Notes under the pieces: model-generated
Database searches by the model: none
What the model was told of the DNA's origin: nothing
What the model saw: the letters and a program-made list of their open reading frames with translations, nothing else
Program-made: the position numbers and the translations under genes
Shown: in pieces, positions 50,861 to 58,143 of the stretch
Layout: each line of letters opens with the position of its first letter
Numbering within the stretch: the stretch's first letter is position 1
NCBI RefSeq assembly: GCF_016093275.1
Contig: NZ_JAEDAK010000004.1
Location: forward strand, 1-64,000
Reading direction: 5' to 3'
Origin: Inhella proteolytica
GTDB taxonomy: Bacteria; Pseudomonadota; Gammaproteobacteria; Burkholderiales; Burkholderiaceae_C
DNA length: 64,000 nucleotides

Positions 50861-51862
50861 TCACGGCGCCACCCGCACCCGTTGCCCCTCCACCAACCCT
50901 TCCGGCTTCGCAATGACCCGCGCATCGGCCGGCAAGCCGGTTCGCACCTCCACTCGCCCATTGCCGCTCGCCCCCACCTGCACCTTCAAAGCCCGCGCCC
51001 GCCCCTCCACCACCTGCCACACCTGCCCCTTCAGCACGGCGGCGGTCGGCAGGAGCAGCGCATCGGCCCGGCGCGCGGCGATCAGGTTGGCATCCACCGT
51101 CATGCCCACGCGCAGGGCGGCAGGCGGTGCGCTCAGGGCAATGCGCACGCGGTAGCTGCGTGCCACCGGGTCGCCGCGCGGGGTGATGCTGTCCACCTTG
51201 CCGTCGAACACCTGGGCGCCGAGGGCCTGGGCGCGCAGCACCACGGGCATGCCGGGCTGCACGCGCGGGATGTCCTCCTCGTCCACCTCGGCGCTGACGC
51301 GCAGCTTCAGCGCGTCACCCAGGTAGAGCAGGGGCTGGCCGGCGGCGAAGAACTGGCCGGGTTCGGCGTCACGCCTCAGCACCAGGCCGGCCACCGGCGC
51401 GTGCAGCAGGGCATAGGCGCGCTGGGCGCGCACGCGCTCGATCTGCGCGCGCACGGCGTCGCGCTCGGCGCGCGTGCGGTCGGCCTCGCTGGCGGCCATG
51501 AAGTTCTGCTTGACCAGGGTCTCCACACGGTCCAGCGCCAGCTGGGCCTGGCGCTCGCGCGCCGCCAGCTCCTGCAGCTGGGCCTCCAGCTCGGCGGTTT
51601 CCAGGCGCGCCAGCAGCTGGCCCTTCTTCACCGCCTGGCCCTCGTCCACCAACAGCTCGATGACCCGCCCGCCCACCCGCGGTGCGACCGGCAGCTGCAG
51701 CACCGGCTCCACGCTGCCGGTGGCGAACACGGCCTCGATGGCCTCGCCGCGCGTGGCCCCCACCAACTGCACCGGCGCCGGCCGGGCCCACCAGGCCCAC
51801 GCTCCCCCCACCAGCAGCACCAGCACGCCCAGCAGCGCGAACCATCGTCTTCTTTGCGTCAT
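50861..51862 (-). CDS. MacA/HlyD-type periplasmic adaptor protein
   Basis: 333 residues. N-terminal membrane anchor (WFALLGVLVLLVGGAWAWW), biotinyl-lipoyl half (GGRVIELLVDEGQAVKKGQL), a coiled-coil hairpin (LEAQLQELAARERQAQLALD, then KQNFMAASEADRTRAERDA) at about 95-150, then the second lipoyl half and beta barrel (LHAPVAGLVLRRDAEPG, VDEEDIPRVQPGMPV). Such adaptors bridge an inner-membrane MacB-type pump to an outer-membrane channel. Start ATG 51862. It leads the transport operon, but the repeat element separates it from the permease. Confidence 0.87.
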   Translation of the reverse strand: MTQRRRWFALLGVLVLLVGGAWAWWARPAPVQLVGATRGEAIEAVFATGSVEPVLQLPVAPRVGGRVIELLVDEGQAVKKGQLLARLETAELEAQLQELAARERQAQLALDRVETLVKQNFMAASEADRTRAERDAVRAQIERVRAQRAYALLHAPVAGLVLRRDAEPGQFFAAGQPLLYLGDALKLRVSAEVDEEDIPRVQPGMPVVLRAQALGAQVFDGKVDSITPRGDPVARSYRVRIALSAPPAALRVGMTVDANLIAARRADALLLPTAAVLKGQVWQVVEGRARALKVQVGASGNGRVEVRTGLPADARVIAKPEGLVEGQRVRVAP

Positions 51863-51894
51863 GGGGGCGCATCTTGCCGCTGCCGGGCCGCTCG

Positions 51895-51918
51895 GGGCTT
51901 TGCTCGGGCGCAAAGCCC
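51895..51918. repeat. 9-bp stem hairpin in divergent intergenic region
   Basis: GGGCTTTGC-TCGGGC-GCAAAGCCC, a perfect 9-bp inverted repeat between the adaptor gene (start 51862, minus) and the small gene at 52053 (plus). It could be an operator or leader hairpin. The rest of the 190-base gap shows no clear feature. Confidence 0.4.
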
Positions 51919-52052
51919 TGGCGGGCGGGCCGCCGCTTTACCTTTCATGACGCCAAGGTCACACACGCCAGACCGCGCGCCGCCAGCATGGCAGCCCACG
52001 CCCTCACCCGCGCAGGGCGCCGCACGTTTGCTGACACCCAAGGGTCCTCGTG

Positions 52053-52685
52053 ATGCCTAGACTTGCTCCGTCCCCGCCCGCCCACCCGCCGCGCATGCAG
52101 CACCTGACACCCGAGCAGGTCGCGCTGGTCGACCGCCTGGCGCACAGCCTGTACCAGGTCGTTCCGGCCCGCTACAAGACCTACTGCGCCGTCACGGCCG
52201 GGGTGTGCCTGCGCGTGCTGCAGGCCTGCGGTGTGCCCGCCCAGCTGCAGCCCTGCCAGCTCTGGCACCTCGGCCCGCACCACAACCATGTGATCGGCTT
52301 CATCGGCGGGCGCCACAAGCCGGGCACCTGGGATGGCCATGTGGTCTGTGCTGCGGGGCATCTGCTGATCGAAACCGCCGCCCAGCACTTTGACGTCCAG
52401 TTCGGTCTGCCCTGCCCCTGGGTGGTGGTCACACCGCGCGTGGAGCTGCCCACCCAGGCGCTGGCCCGTGCGGAACTGAGCGAGGGCAACAGCCTGATGT
52501 GGATGCAGCCCCCGCCTGACGTGGACCCCACGCCCCCGCATGAGCCGGACGATCTGGTGCAAGGCCTGGCCCGCCAGCTGCTCGCGCGCCTGCACCCTGC
52601 CGGCGGCCGCGTGGGTGCAGCCTCCCTGCACACGGCGCTGCTGCCCGCTCAGCGACCTGCGACGCGCTCCCAGCTCAAGCCATAG
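52053..52685 (+). CDS. unrecognised protein with possible papain/transglutaminase-like fold
   Basis: 210 residues, no signal peptide. A Cys followed by a helix (YCAVTAGVCLRVLQACGVPA, about 50-68) and a later His before a strand (WDGHVVCAAGHLLIETAAQHF, about 102-120) are in the order of Cys-His peptidase-like folds, but no third residue is certain. The last 50 residues look unstructured. The ATG at 52053 has AAGGG about 9 bases upstream; an ATG at 52095 is an alternative. Its 3' end overlaps the end of rtcR by 37 bases, on the opposite strand. Function unknown. Confidence 0.6.
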   Translation: MPRLAPSPPAHPPRMQHLTPEQVALVDRLAHSLYQVVPARYKTYCAVTAGVCLRVLQACGVPAQLQPCQLWHLGPHHNHVIGFIGGRHKPGTWDGHVVCAAGHLLIETAAQHFDVQFGLPCPWVVVTPRVELPTQALARAELSEGNSLMWMQPPPDVDPTPPHEPDDLVQGLARQLLARLHPAGGRVGAASLHTALLPAQRPATRSQLKP

Positions 52686-54247
52686 CGCCCGAGGTACTTG
52701 CGCAGGCGGTCGGCATCGTTCACCACGCTGCGCTGGGTGCGGCTCACATTGAACAGCTGCCGCCCGGCCTCGCTCAGGCTGGGCGCCTTGGCGCAGACGG
52801 CCAGCACGGCGTCCAGCTGCAGCTGGTCGAAGTGGTCCAGCGCCGCCCAGGCCTCAGGGCCCAGCAAGGCCTCGGCACGCCCCTGCGTGGCCTCGTTCTG
52901 ACGCCGCCACAGCCAGCGCAGGCGCTCGATCTCGGCCTCCACCAGCTCCAGGCCGATGCGCCCGCCCTCGGCCAAGGTGGCCAGGCGGGTGATCGAGGCG
53001 GAGAGATCACGGAAGTTGCCGCGCCAACAAGCCTCGGCGCTGCGCGCAAAGCGCAGGTAGCGCTCGCGCGCCTCCACGTTGAAGCGCGCCACCTGGCCGG
53101 TCTCGCGCGCGTGCAGCTGCAGCAGGTGCTCGATATTGGGCGCGATGTCCTCGCTGCGCTCGGCCAGGCCCGGCAGCGCGTACGTCCAAAGGTTGATGCG
53201 CGCGAACAGGTCGTCGCGGAAGCGCCCGGCGGCCACTTCGGCGCGCAGGTCTCGGTGCGTGCCGGCCACCAGCTGGAAGTCGCTCTCCACCTCGGCGTCG
53301 CTGCCCAGCGGGTAGAAGCGCTTTTCCTCGATGGCCTTGAGCAGCATGGCCTGCTCGTCCAGACCCAGCTCGCCAATCTCGTCCAGGAACAGCAGGCCCT
53401 GGTGGGCGCTGCGCAGATAGCCCGCGCGCTCGGCCTGCGCGCCCGTGTAGGCGCCCTTCTTGTGCCCGAACAGCGCCGAGGCTGCGCCGTCGCCCCTCAA
53501 GGTGGCGCAGTTCACCTCCACGAAGGGCCCGGCGAGCTGGTGGCGCGCCTTCTTCAGTTCGTACATGCGCCGCGCCAGATGCGACTTGCCCGCGCCCGTG
53601 GGCCCGATCAGCAGCACCGGCGCCTTCGAACGCACGGCCACACGCTCCACCTCGTCGATCAAGGCGTTGAAGCGCGGGCTCTGGGTGGCGATGCCGGCCT
53701 TCAGGAAGCTCACCGCATCGGCGTGCGCGCGCTCGAAGCGCTGGGCGATCTGGTCGTACTTGCTCAGGTCCAGATCGATCAGCGCGTAGCTGCCGGGGTT
53801 GCCGGCCTTCTGCTTGCGCGGCGGCGAGGTCTGCAGCAGGGGGCCTGGGATGAAGCGCGCCTCGGCCAGCAAGTACATGCAGATCTGCGCCACATGGGTG
53901 CCGGTGGTGATGTGCACCCAGTAGCGCTCGCGCTCGGTGTCGAAGCGGTAGGCGCGCACCCAGTCGTACAGCGCGGCGTAGACCTCGCCGAAGTCCCAGG
54001 GGTCCTTCAGCGGCATCTCCACGAGGTTCACCGTCGTCTCGGGCGAGACCGTGTGCACATCCGCCGCCACCAACTCGGCCAAGCTGCGGTGCTGGGGCGA
54101 ATACAGCAGCTCGAAGCGCTGCACCGCCATGTCCTCGTGCTGAACGATGGACAGCGTCGGCCGCCACTTCTCCCAGCGCCCGGCACCCTGGCCGGCGTCG
54201 AGCTGGGAGCCGAGGAAGCCGATGACGACGGTTTTCGGGCTAGCCAT
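52649..54247 (-). CDS. rtcR: RtcR, sigma-54-dependent activator of the RNA-repair operon
   Basis: 532 residues, the usual RtcR length. The N-terminal 180 residues form the RtcR regulatory domain, related to CARF-type ligand-binding folds (VVIGFLGSQLDAGQGAGRW, VHITTGTHVAQICMYLLAE). AAA+ domain: Walker A GPTGAGKS at 215-222, the sigma-54 contact loop GAYTGA at 265-270 (consensus GAFTGA), Walker B LLFLDEIGEL near 285-294. The C-terminus ends with a helix-turn-helix (LFNVSRTQRSVVNDADRLRK). It activates rtc genes after RNA damage. Divergent from the operon it should control. Confidence 0.96.
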   Translation of the reverse strand: MASPKTVVIGFLGSQLDAGQGAGRWEKWRPTLSIVQHEDMAVQRFELLYSPQHRSLAELVAADVHTVSPETTVNLVEMPLKDPWDFGEVYAALYDWVRAYRFDTERERYWVHITTGTHVAQICMYLLAEARFIPGPLLQTSPPRKQKAGNPGSYALIDLDLSKYDQIAQRFERAHADAVSFLKAGIATQSPRFNALIDEVERVAVRSKAPVLLIGPTGAGKSHLARRMYELKKARHQLAGPFVEVNCATLRGDGAASALFGHKKGAYTGAQAERAGYLRSAHQGLLFLDEIGELGLDEQAMLLKAIEEKRFYPLGSDAEVESDFQLVAGTHRDLRAEVAAGRFRDDLFARINLWTYALPGLAERSEDIAPNIEHLLQLHARETGQVARFNVEARERYLRFARSAEACWRGNFRDLSASITRLATLAEGGRIGLELVEAEIERLRWLWRRQNEATQGRAEALLGPEAWAALDHFDQLQLDAVLAVCAKAPSLSEAGRQLFNVSRTQRSVVNDADRLRKYLGRYGLSWERVAGR

Positions 54248-54255
54248 TTGGCTAG
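54240..54255. promoter_or_regulatory. palindrome CTAGCC-ATTT-GGCTAG at the rtcR start codon
   Basis: A perfect 6-bp inverted repeat with a 4-base centre spans the rtcR start codon (54245-54247). Its position suggests autoregulation of rtcR or a hairpin at the ribosome site. Basis: seen in sequence; role inferred. Confidence 0.45.
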
Positions 54256-54260
54256 TTTAC

Positions 54261-54288
54261 GAGCTCCATAGATAGCCTCCTTGGAGCT
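54261..54288. promoter_or_regulatory. inverted repeat, candidate RtcR upstream activating site
   Basis: GAGCTCC (54261-54267) and GGAGCT (54283-54288) are inverted partners 15 bases apart, about 85-112 bases upstream of the sigma-54 -24 element. This is the usual distance for an enhancer-binding activator. Confidence 0.4.
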
Positions 54289-54372
54289 GGCTCGGCGATA
54301 AGTGACCGAGACCGGAGGCACGACCAAATCAAATCAATGACTTACAAGATTCGTGACGCACTTGAGCCGGAC

Positions 54373-54388
54373 TGGCACAGCTCCTGCA
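54373..54388 (+). promoter_or_regulatory. sigma-54 (-24/-12) promoter of the rtc operon
   Basis: TGGCACAGCTCCTGCA matches the sigma-54 consensus TGGCAC-N5-TTGCA: GG and GC are correctly spaced and only one of the highly conserved bases differs (CTGC for TTGC). It fits the divergent RtcR activator. Transcription would start at about 54399. Confidence 0.8.
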
Positions 54389-54399
54389 ATGAAGAAGGC

Positions 54400-54530
54400 A
54401 TCGAAACCACCTCCTGGGCGGCCCCTGCCAAACAAGGGCAACCCAAGCGGCCGGGGCCCGGAGCCTCGGACGGTCGGGCCGGCGCAGCACCGTTTCACCA
54501 CGGTTCGGCTGCGCCGGCCAGGCGCCGGGG
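54400..54530 (+). ncRNA. structured leader of the rtc operon, candidate regulatory RNA
   Basis: Between the sigma-54 promoter and the first gene the RNA can fold into an outer 6-bp stem (GGCCCC 54420-54425 with GGGGCC 54453-54458) around a small hairpin (TGCC 54426-54429 with GGCA 54437-54440). A strong hairpin follows at 54477-54519: the 12-bp stem GGCCGGCGCAGC/GCTGCGCCGGCC with ACCG/CGGT inside. There is no T-run, so it is not a classical terminator. It could be a control element or a Y-RNA-like RNA as found in some rtc operons; no match to a known RNA family was made. Confidence 0.45.
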
Positions 54531-54548
54531 GTGACCACTGACCGATCC

Positions 54549-55331
54549 ATGCAAAGCCCCATGTCCACGCCCTCGCTTCTCGCTGCCGTTCAGAACGCCT
54601 ACCGCGTGTTCGGGCGTCGCTCTGCGCCCACCCTGCCGCTGAATGTCTGCACGGGCTGCTGCATGCCACCCGAGCTGGAGCAGGAGATGCGCAGCCTGCC
54701 CCTACAGCAACTGAGCGCCCGCCACTTCTGGGAGTACGCCGATGGTGCGATGGGGGTTCAGCCCGCCGCGGAGATCAAGTACCTGCTGCCGCGCTGGCTG
54801 GAGCTGCTGGCCGAGGGGCACGATCTGCGCCACTCGATCGAGGTCACGCTGGACCGGGTGGGCTGCTGCCCCGCTGACTCGTTCACCGAGGCCGAGCGCG
54901 CCGTACTGAACGACTTCATGCTGGCCTACTTCGACGCCCACATGAGCGGGCAGGCCTGCAGGGAGGGCCAGTGGTACCGGGCCGACGATCCGATCGGCCT
55001 GCTGCTGATGGCGGACTACGCCGGGCTGGAGGTGCGCCCCCTGCTGCAGCACTGGGCTGCGATGGAGCACCCGCAGTCCACCTTGGCCTTCGTGCACGCC
55101 GTCTACTGGGACTACCTGCCCACCGGTGACATCGGCTCGGCCTTCGCGGGTGACCGCCCAGCCTTCCGGGCCCTGATGCGCGAGTGGTTGGAAAGCCCTG
55201 CCACCCAGGCCGCCTTCACGCGCAAGCTGATGGACGCTGATCTGTTGGCCCGGGTTGCCCAGCACCCGCCCTGGGGCCACACCGCCATCGCCACCATGGT
55301 CGACGCCGTGTTCGACCACCTGACTCTCTGA
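54549..55331 (+). CDS. unrecognised Cys-rich protein, first gene of the rtc operon
   Basis: 260 residues from ATG 54549 (GTG 54531 and ATG 54561 are alternatives). No signal peptide or membrane segment; mostly helical. The notable motif LNVCTGCCMPPELEQEMR has C34, C37 and C38 (counted from 54549), and VGCC has C106-C107, which may bind zinc or another metal. HFWEYADGAMG follows near 59-69. I do not recognise the family. It is the first gene after the sigma-54 promoter and 31 bases before rtcB, so it should be induced with the RNA ligase. A role in RNA repair is inferred from context. Confidence 0.8.
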   Translation: MQSPMSTPSLLAAVQNAYRVFGRRSAPTLPLNVCTGCCMPPELEQEMRSLPLQQLSARHFWEYADGAMGVQPAAEIKYLLPRWLELLAEGHDLRHSIEVTLDRVGCCPADSFTEAERAVLNDFMLAYFDAHMSGQACREGQWYRADDPIGLLLMADYAGLEVRPLLQHWAAMEHPQSTLAFVHAVYWDYLPTGDIGSAFAGDRPAFRALMREWLESPATQAAFTRKLMDADLLARVAQHPPWGHTAIATMVDAVFDHLTL

Positions 55332-55362
55332 GAACAATCCCACAAGAAGCCCAAGGAGCCCC

Positions 55363-56574
55363 ATGAACTACAACGAACTCAAACCCGCCGGCGGCGTGCC
55401 CGTCAAGATGTGGACGAAAGGCGTCCCTGTCGAGGCCGACGCCCAAAAGCAACTGGCCAACGCCGCCCAGTTGCCCATCGTCTTCAAGCACATCGCCGCC
55501 ATGCCGGACGTGCACCTCGGCATCGGCGCCACCATCGGCTCGGTGATCCCCACGCTCAAGGCCATCATTCCGGCCGCGGTGGGGGTGGACATCGGCTGCG
55601 GAATGATGGCCTGCAAGACCACCCTGCGTGCCGAAGATTTGCCCGACAACCTGGCCCCGTTGCGCAGCGCCATCGAGCGCGCCGTGCCGCACGGCCGCAC
55701 CCCGGGGCCGCGCGACGTGGGCGCCTGGGACACCCCGCCCGAGACGGTGGACCAGATCTGGTCCGGCCTGGTGGGCGAGTTCGAGCAAATCTGCGAGAAG
55801 CACCCGCGCCTCAAGAACACCAACAACCGCAAGCACCTCGGAACCCTGGGAACCGGCAACCACTTCATCGAGGTCTGCCTGGATGAGCTGGGCTTCGTCT
55901 GGTTCATGCTGCACAGCGGTTCGCGCGGGGTGGGAAACGCCATCGGCAACCACTTCATCGAACTGGCGAAGAAGGACGCCGAGCTGCACCAGCGCAACCT
56001 GCCGGACAAGGACCTGGCCTACTTCGACGAAGGCGCGCAGTACTTCGGCGACTACGTGCAGGCCGTGGGCTGGGCGCAGCGCTTCGCGCAGAAGAACCGC
56101 GAAGTGATGATGGCCAATCTGATCGCCGTGGTGAAGAAGGTCATCACCAAGCCGTTCGAGAGCCACATCGAAGCGGTGAACTGCCACCACAACTACGTGC
56201 AGCAGGAGCGCCACTTCGGTGAAGACGTGTTCGTGACCCGCAAGGGCGCGGTGAGCGCGAAGAAGGGGCAGCTGGGGATCATTCCGGGCTCGATGGGGGC
56301 GCGCTCCTACATCGTGCGAGGGAAGGGGAACCCCGAAAGCTTCGAGAGCTGCTCACACGGCGCCGGCCGCACGATGAGCCGCACCGCGGCGAAGAAGCGC
56401 TACACGGTGGCCGATCAGATCAAGGCCACCGAGGGCGTGGAGTGCCGCAAGGACGCCGACGTGATCGACGAGATCCCGATGGCCTACAAGGACATCGATG
56501 CGGTGATGGCGGCGCAGGAGGATTTGGTGGAGGTGGTGCATACCTTGAAGCAGGTGGTGTGCGTTAAGGGCTGA
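55363..56574 (+). CDS. rtcB: RtcB, GTP-dependent 3'-5' RNA ligase
   Basis: 403 residues, the bacterial RtcB length. Joins RNA 3'-phosphate or 2',3'-cyclic phosphate ends to 5'-OH ends. The Mn-binding and catalytic residues are readable: D76 and C79 in GVDIGCGM, H167 in GTGNHFIE, H184 in MLHSGSRG, H275/H276 in VNCHHNY and the guanylated His332 in ESCSHGAGRTMSR. Ribosome site AAGGAG before ATG 55363. Second gene of the operon; the transcription control by RtcR is inferred from the divergent regulator and the promoter. Confidence 0.97.
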   Translation: MNYNELKPAGGVPVKMWTKGVPVEADAQKQLANAAQLPIVFKHIAAMPDVHLGIGATIGSVIPTLKAIIPAAVGVDIGCGMMACKTTLRAEDLPDNLAPLRSAIERAVPHGRTPGPRDVGAWDTPPETVDQIWSGLVGEFEQICEKHPRLKNTNNRKHLGTLGTGNHFIEVCLDELGFVWFMLHSGSRGVGNAIGNHFIELAKKDAELHQRNLPDKDLAYFDEGAQYFGDYVQAVGWAQRFAQKNREVMMANLIAVVKKVITKPFESHIEAVNCHHNYVQQERHFGEDVFVTRKGAVSAKKGQLGIIPGSMGARSYIVRGKGNPESFESCSHGAGRTMSRTAAKKRYTVADQIKATEGVECRKDADVIDEIPMAYKDIDAVMAAQEDLVEVVHTLKQVVCVKG

Positions 56575-56586
56575 GATGGGACCGAG

Positions 56587-56644
56587 GACAGCTCTGAGGG
56601 CTGTCTGACGCCCATCGAAGGACACGCCGCGTCCCGCGCGGCGT
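56587..56644 (+). other. two hairpins in the gap between rtcB and the zinc-ribbon gene
   Basis: GACAGC-TCTGAGG-GCTGTC (56587-56605) and ACGCCGCG-TCCCG-CGCGGCGT (56624-56644) lie in the 126-base gap after rtcB, with no T-run. They may slow read-through, protect rtcB mRNA or form part of a small RNA. Confidence 0.45.
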
Positions 56645-56700
56645 GGCTGGGGAGCTGGTGTCAGTACGGCAGGCCGGCAATCGTCGAAGAGCAGGTGAGT

Positions 56701-57309
56701 ATGAAAAGCAACAAGCAACGCCGCCAGGAAATCAAGGCCCGCCGCCACCAGCGCGCAATGGCGATGAACACGGCCAAGCCCGGCCAGCGCACCCAGGCCG
56801 TGTCGGCCGACGCCGTGCCCGCGGATCCCGCCAAACTCACCCACAACAACACCTACGGCCTGTTGCCTCGCTTCTATCTGGATCGTCCCTTTGTGTGCCG
56901 CGACTGCAGCGCCGAAGCGGTCTGGACCGGCACGCAGCAGAAGTGGTGGTACGAGGAGTTGCAGAAGCCCATTGCCTCCCAAGCAGTACGCTGCCTCGAC
57001 TGCCGCCGCGCAAGGCGGCAGCTGGTGGAGGCAAGCGGCGACGCCGCATTGCGACTTCGTTGTGAGGTGCAAGCATTGCGAGCGCTCGGCGATCGGGAGC
57101 CGACACCGAACGCTCGTGCAAGCGCAGAAGCAGCCCTGCACTCGAAGTGGGATGGCTTGCGCGTCACCGCCGTCAAGGTCCTGTGCCGCTGGAGCGATGT
57201 CGAATCGCTGCGGAAAGCCAGCGAGGCCGCGATGCGCGAATGCGCGGAAGGCCGCCGCACCGACGCCGGCCACGCAATGAACAAGGTGCTCGCTATGCGG
57301 CGGGCCTAG
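56701..57309 (+). CDS. zinc-ribbon domain protein in the rtc operon
   Basis: 202 residues. A basic N-terminus (KSNKQRRQEIKARRHQR) suggests nucleic-acid contact. A zinc ribbon follows with C66, C69, C98 and C101 around KWWYEELQKPI, matching the probable zinc-ribbon (zf-trcl) family. The C-terminal third is helical. The ATG at 56701 is used. It lies between rtcB and the RlaP-type gene, with an 11-base gap to the latter. A role in binding RNA or a repair partner is inferred from operon position. Confidence 0.82.
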   Translation: MKSNKQRRQEIKARRHQRAMAMNTAKPGQRTQAVSADAVPADPAKLTHNNTYGLLPRFYLDRPFVCRDCSAEAVWTGTQQKWWYEELQKPIASQAVRCLDCRRARRQLVEASGDAALRLRCEVQALRALGDREPTPNARASAEAALHSKWDGLRVTAVKVLCRWSDVESLRKASEAAMRECAEGRRTDAGHAMNKVLAMRRA

Positions 57310-57320
57310 CAAGAACTCAC

Positions 57321-58130
57321 ATGAAGAACAACAAGCTCTTCACCGCCCACCCCATCGCCCCCGCCACCCGCGAGCGCATTGACCACGAACTCGCCCGCAT
57401 CGAAACCGAGCACGAGGTCCAGATCCTCTACGCCTGCGAATCTGGCAGCCGCGCCTGGGGCTTCGCCTCGCCAGACAGCGATTACGACGTGCGCTTCGTC
57501 TATCTGCGCCGGCCCGCGCGCTACCTGACGGTGCGACCGGAGCGCGAGGTCATCGAGTGCCCGATCGACGCCGAGCTGGACATCAGCGGCTGGGACCTGC
57601 GCAAGGCGCTGGAGCTGGGCGGTGAGTCCAACCCCACGCTGCTGGAGTGGCTGCGCTCGCCGGTGGTCTACCGCCAGCACGCCCAACGCGCCGCGCAACT
57701 GCGCGAACTGACCGAGCGCTTCTTTGCGCGCGACCGGGCCTACCACCACTATGTGTCGATGGCACGCAAGAACGACCGCGAGCACCTGAAGGGCGAAACG
57801 GTGCGGCTGAAGAAATACCTGTACGTGCTGCGTCCGCTGCTGGCGGCGCGCTGGCTGCGCGAGCGCAGCGATGCGCCGCCGATGGTGTTTGCCGAGCTGG
57901 CGGAAAGCGTGCTGCATGAAGCCGAGCTGATCGACGCCATCAACGAGCTGCTGGCCGTAAAGATGCGCGCCGGCGAGGCCGAGCGCGGTGCCGCGCGGCC
58001 GGCGCTGCGCGCCTTCATCGACCGCGAGCTGGAACGGGCGACGCAGCAGGCGCCCGCCAAAGGCGAGCGGCAGCCGTTCGCGGCCCTGGATGCCTTCCTG
58101 GCCGACTGCGTGCTGAATCAACTGCGGTGA
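57321..58130 (+). CDS. RlaP/YcgL-type nucleotidyltransferase
   Basis: 269 residues. DNA-polymerase-beta-fold nucleotidyltransferase: G42-S43 in GSRAWGFASPDSDYDVRFVY, with metal-binding D54 and D56, and further acidic residues in IDAELDISGWDLRK. The long helical part is rich in Arg/Lys (KNDREHLKGETVRLKKYLY). Family PF10127 (RlaP) is linked to RNA-repair genes in comparative genomics, so it may add or trim nucleotides on RNA ends before RtcB or RtcA acts. ATG 57321 is 11 bases after the previous stop. Activity not known directly. Confidence 0.85.
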   Translation: MKNNKLFTAHPIAPATRERIDHELARIETEHEVQILYACESGSRAWGFASPDSDYDVRFVYLRRPARYLTVRPEREVIECPIDAELDISGWDLRKALELGGESNPTLLEWLRSPVVYRQHAQRAAQLRELTERFFARDRAYHHYVSMARKNDREHLKGETVRLKKYLYVLRPLLAARWLRERSDAPPMVFAELAESVLHEAELIDAINELLAVKMRAGEAERGAARPALRAFIDRELERATQQAPAKGERQPFAALDAFLADCVLNQLR

Positions 58131-58143
58131 TTGACTGACTTCA

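Noticed and set aside
54477-54519. Intrinsic terminator before the rtc operon
   Set aside because: The 12-bp stem has no following T-run and lies downstream of the sigma-54 promoter, so a leader structure is more likely.
54329-54568. Short frames on both strands of the rtcR-rtcB leader
   Set aside because: They lie in the sigma-54 promoter and hairpins, have no ribosome site and no conserved look.
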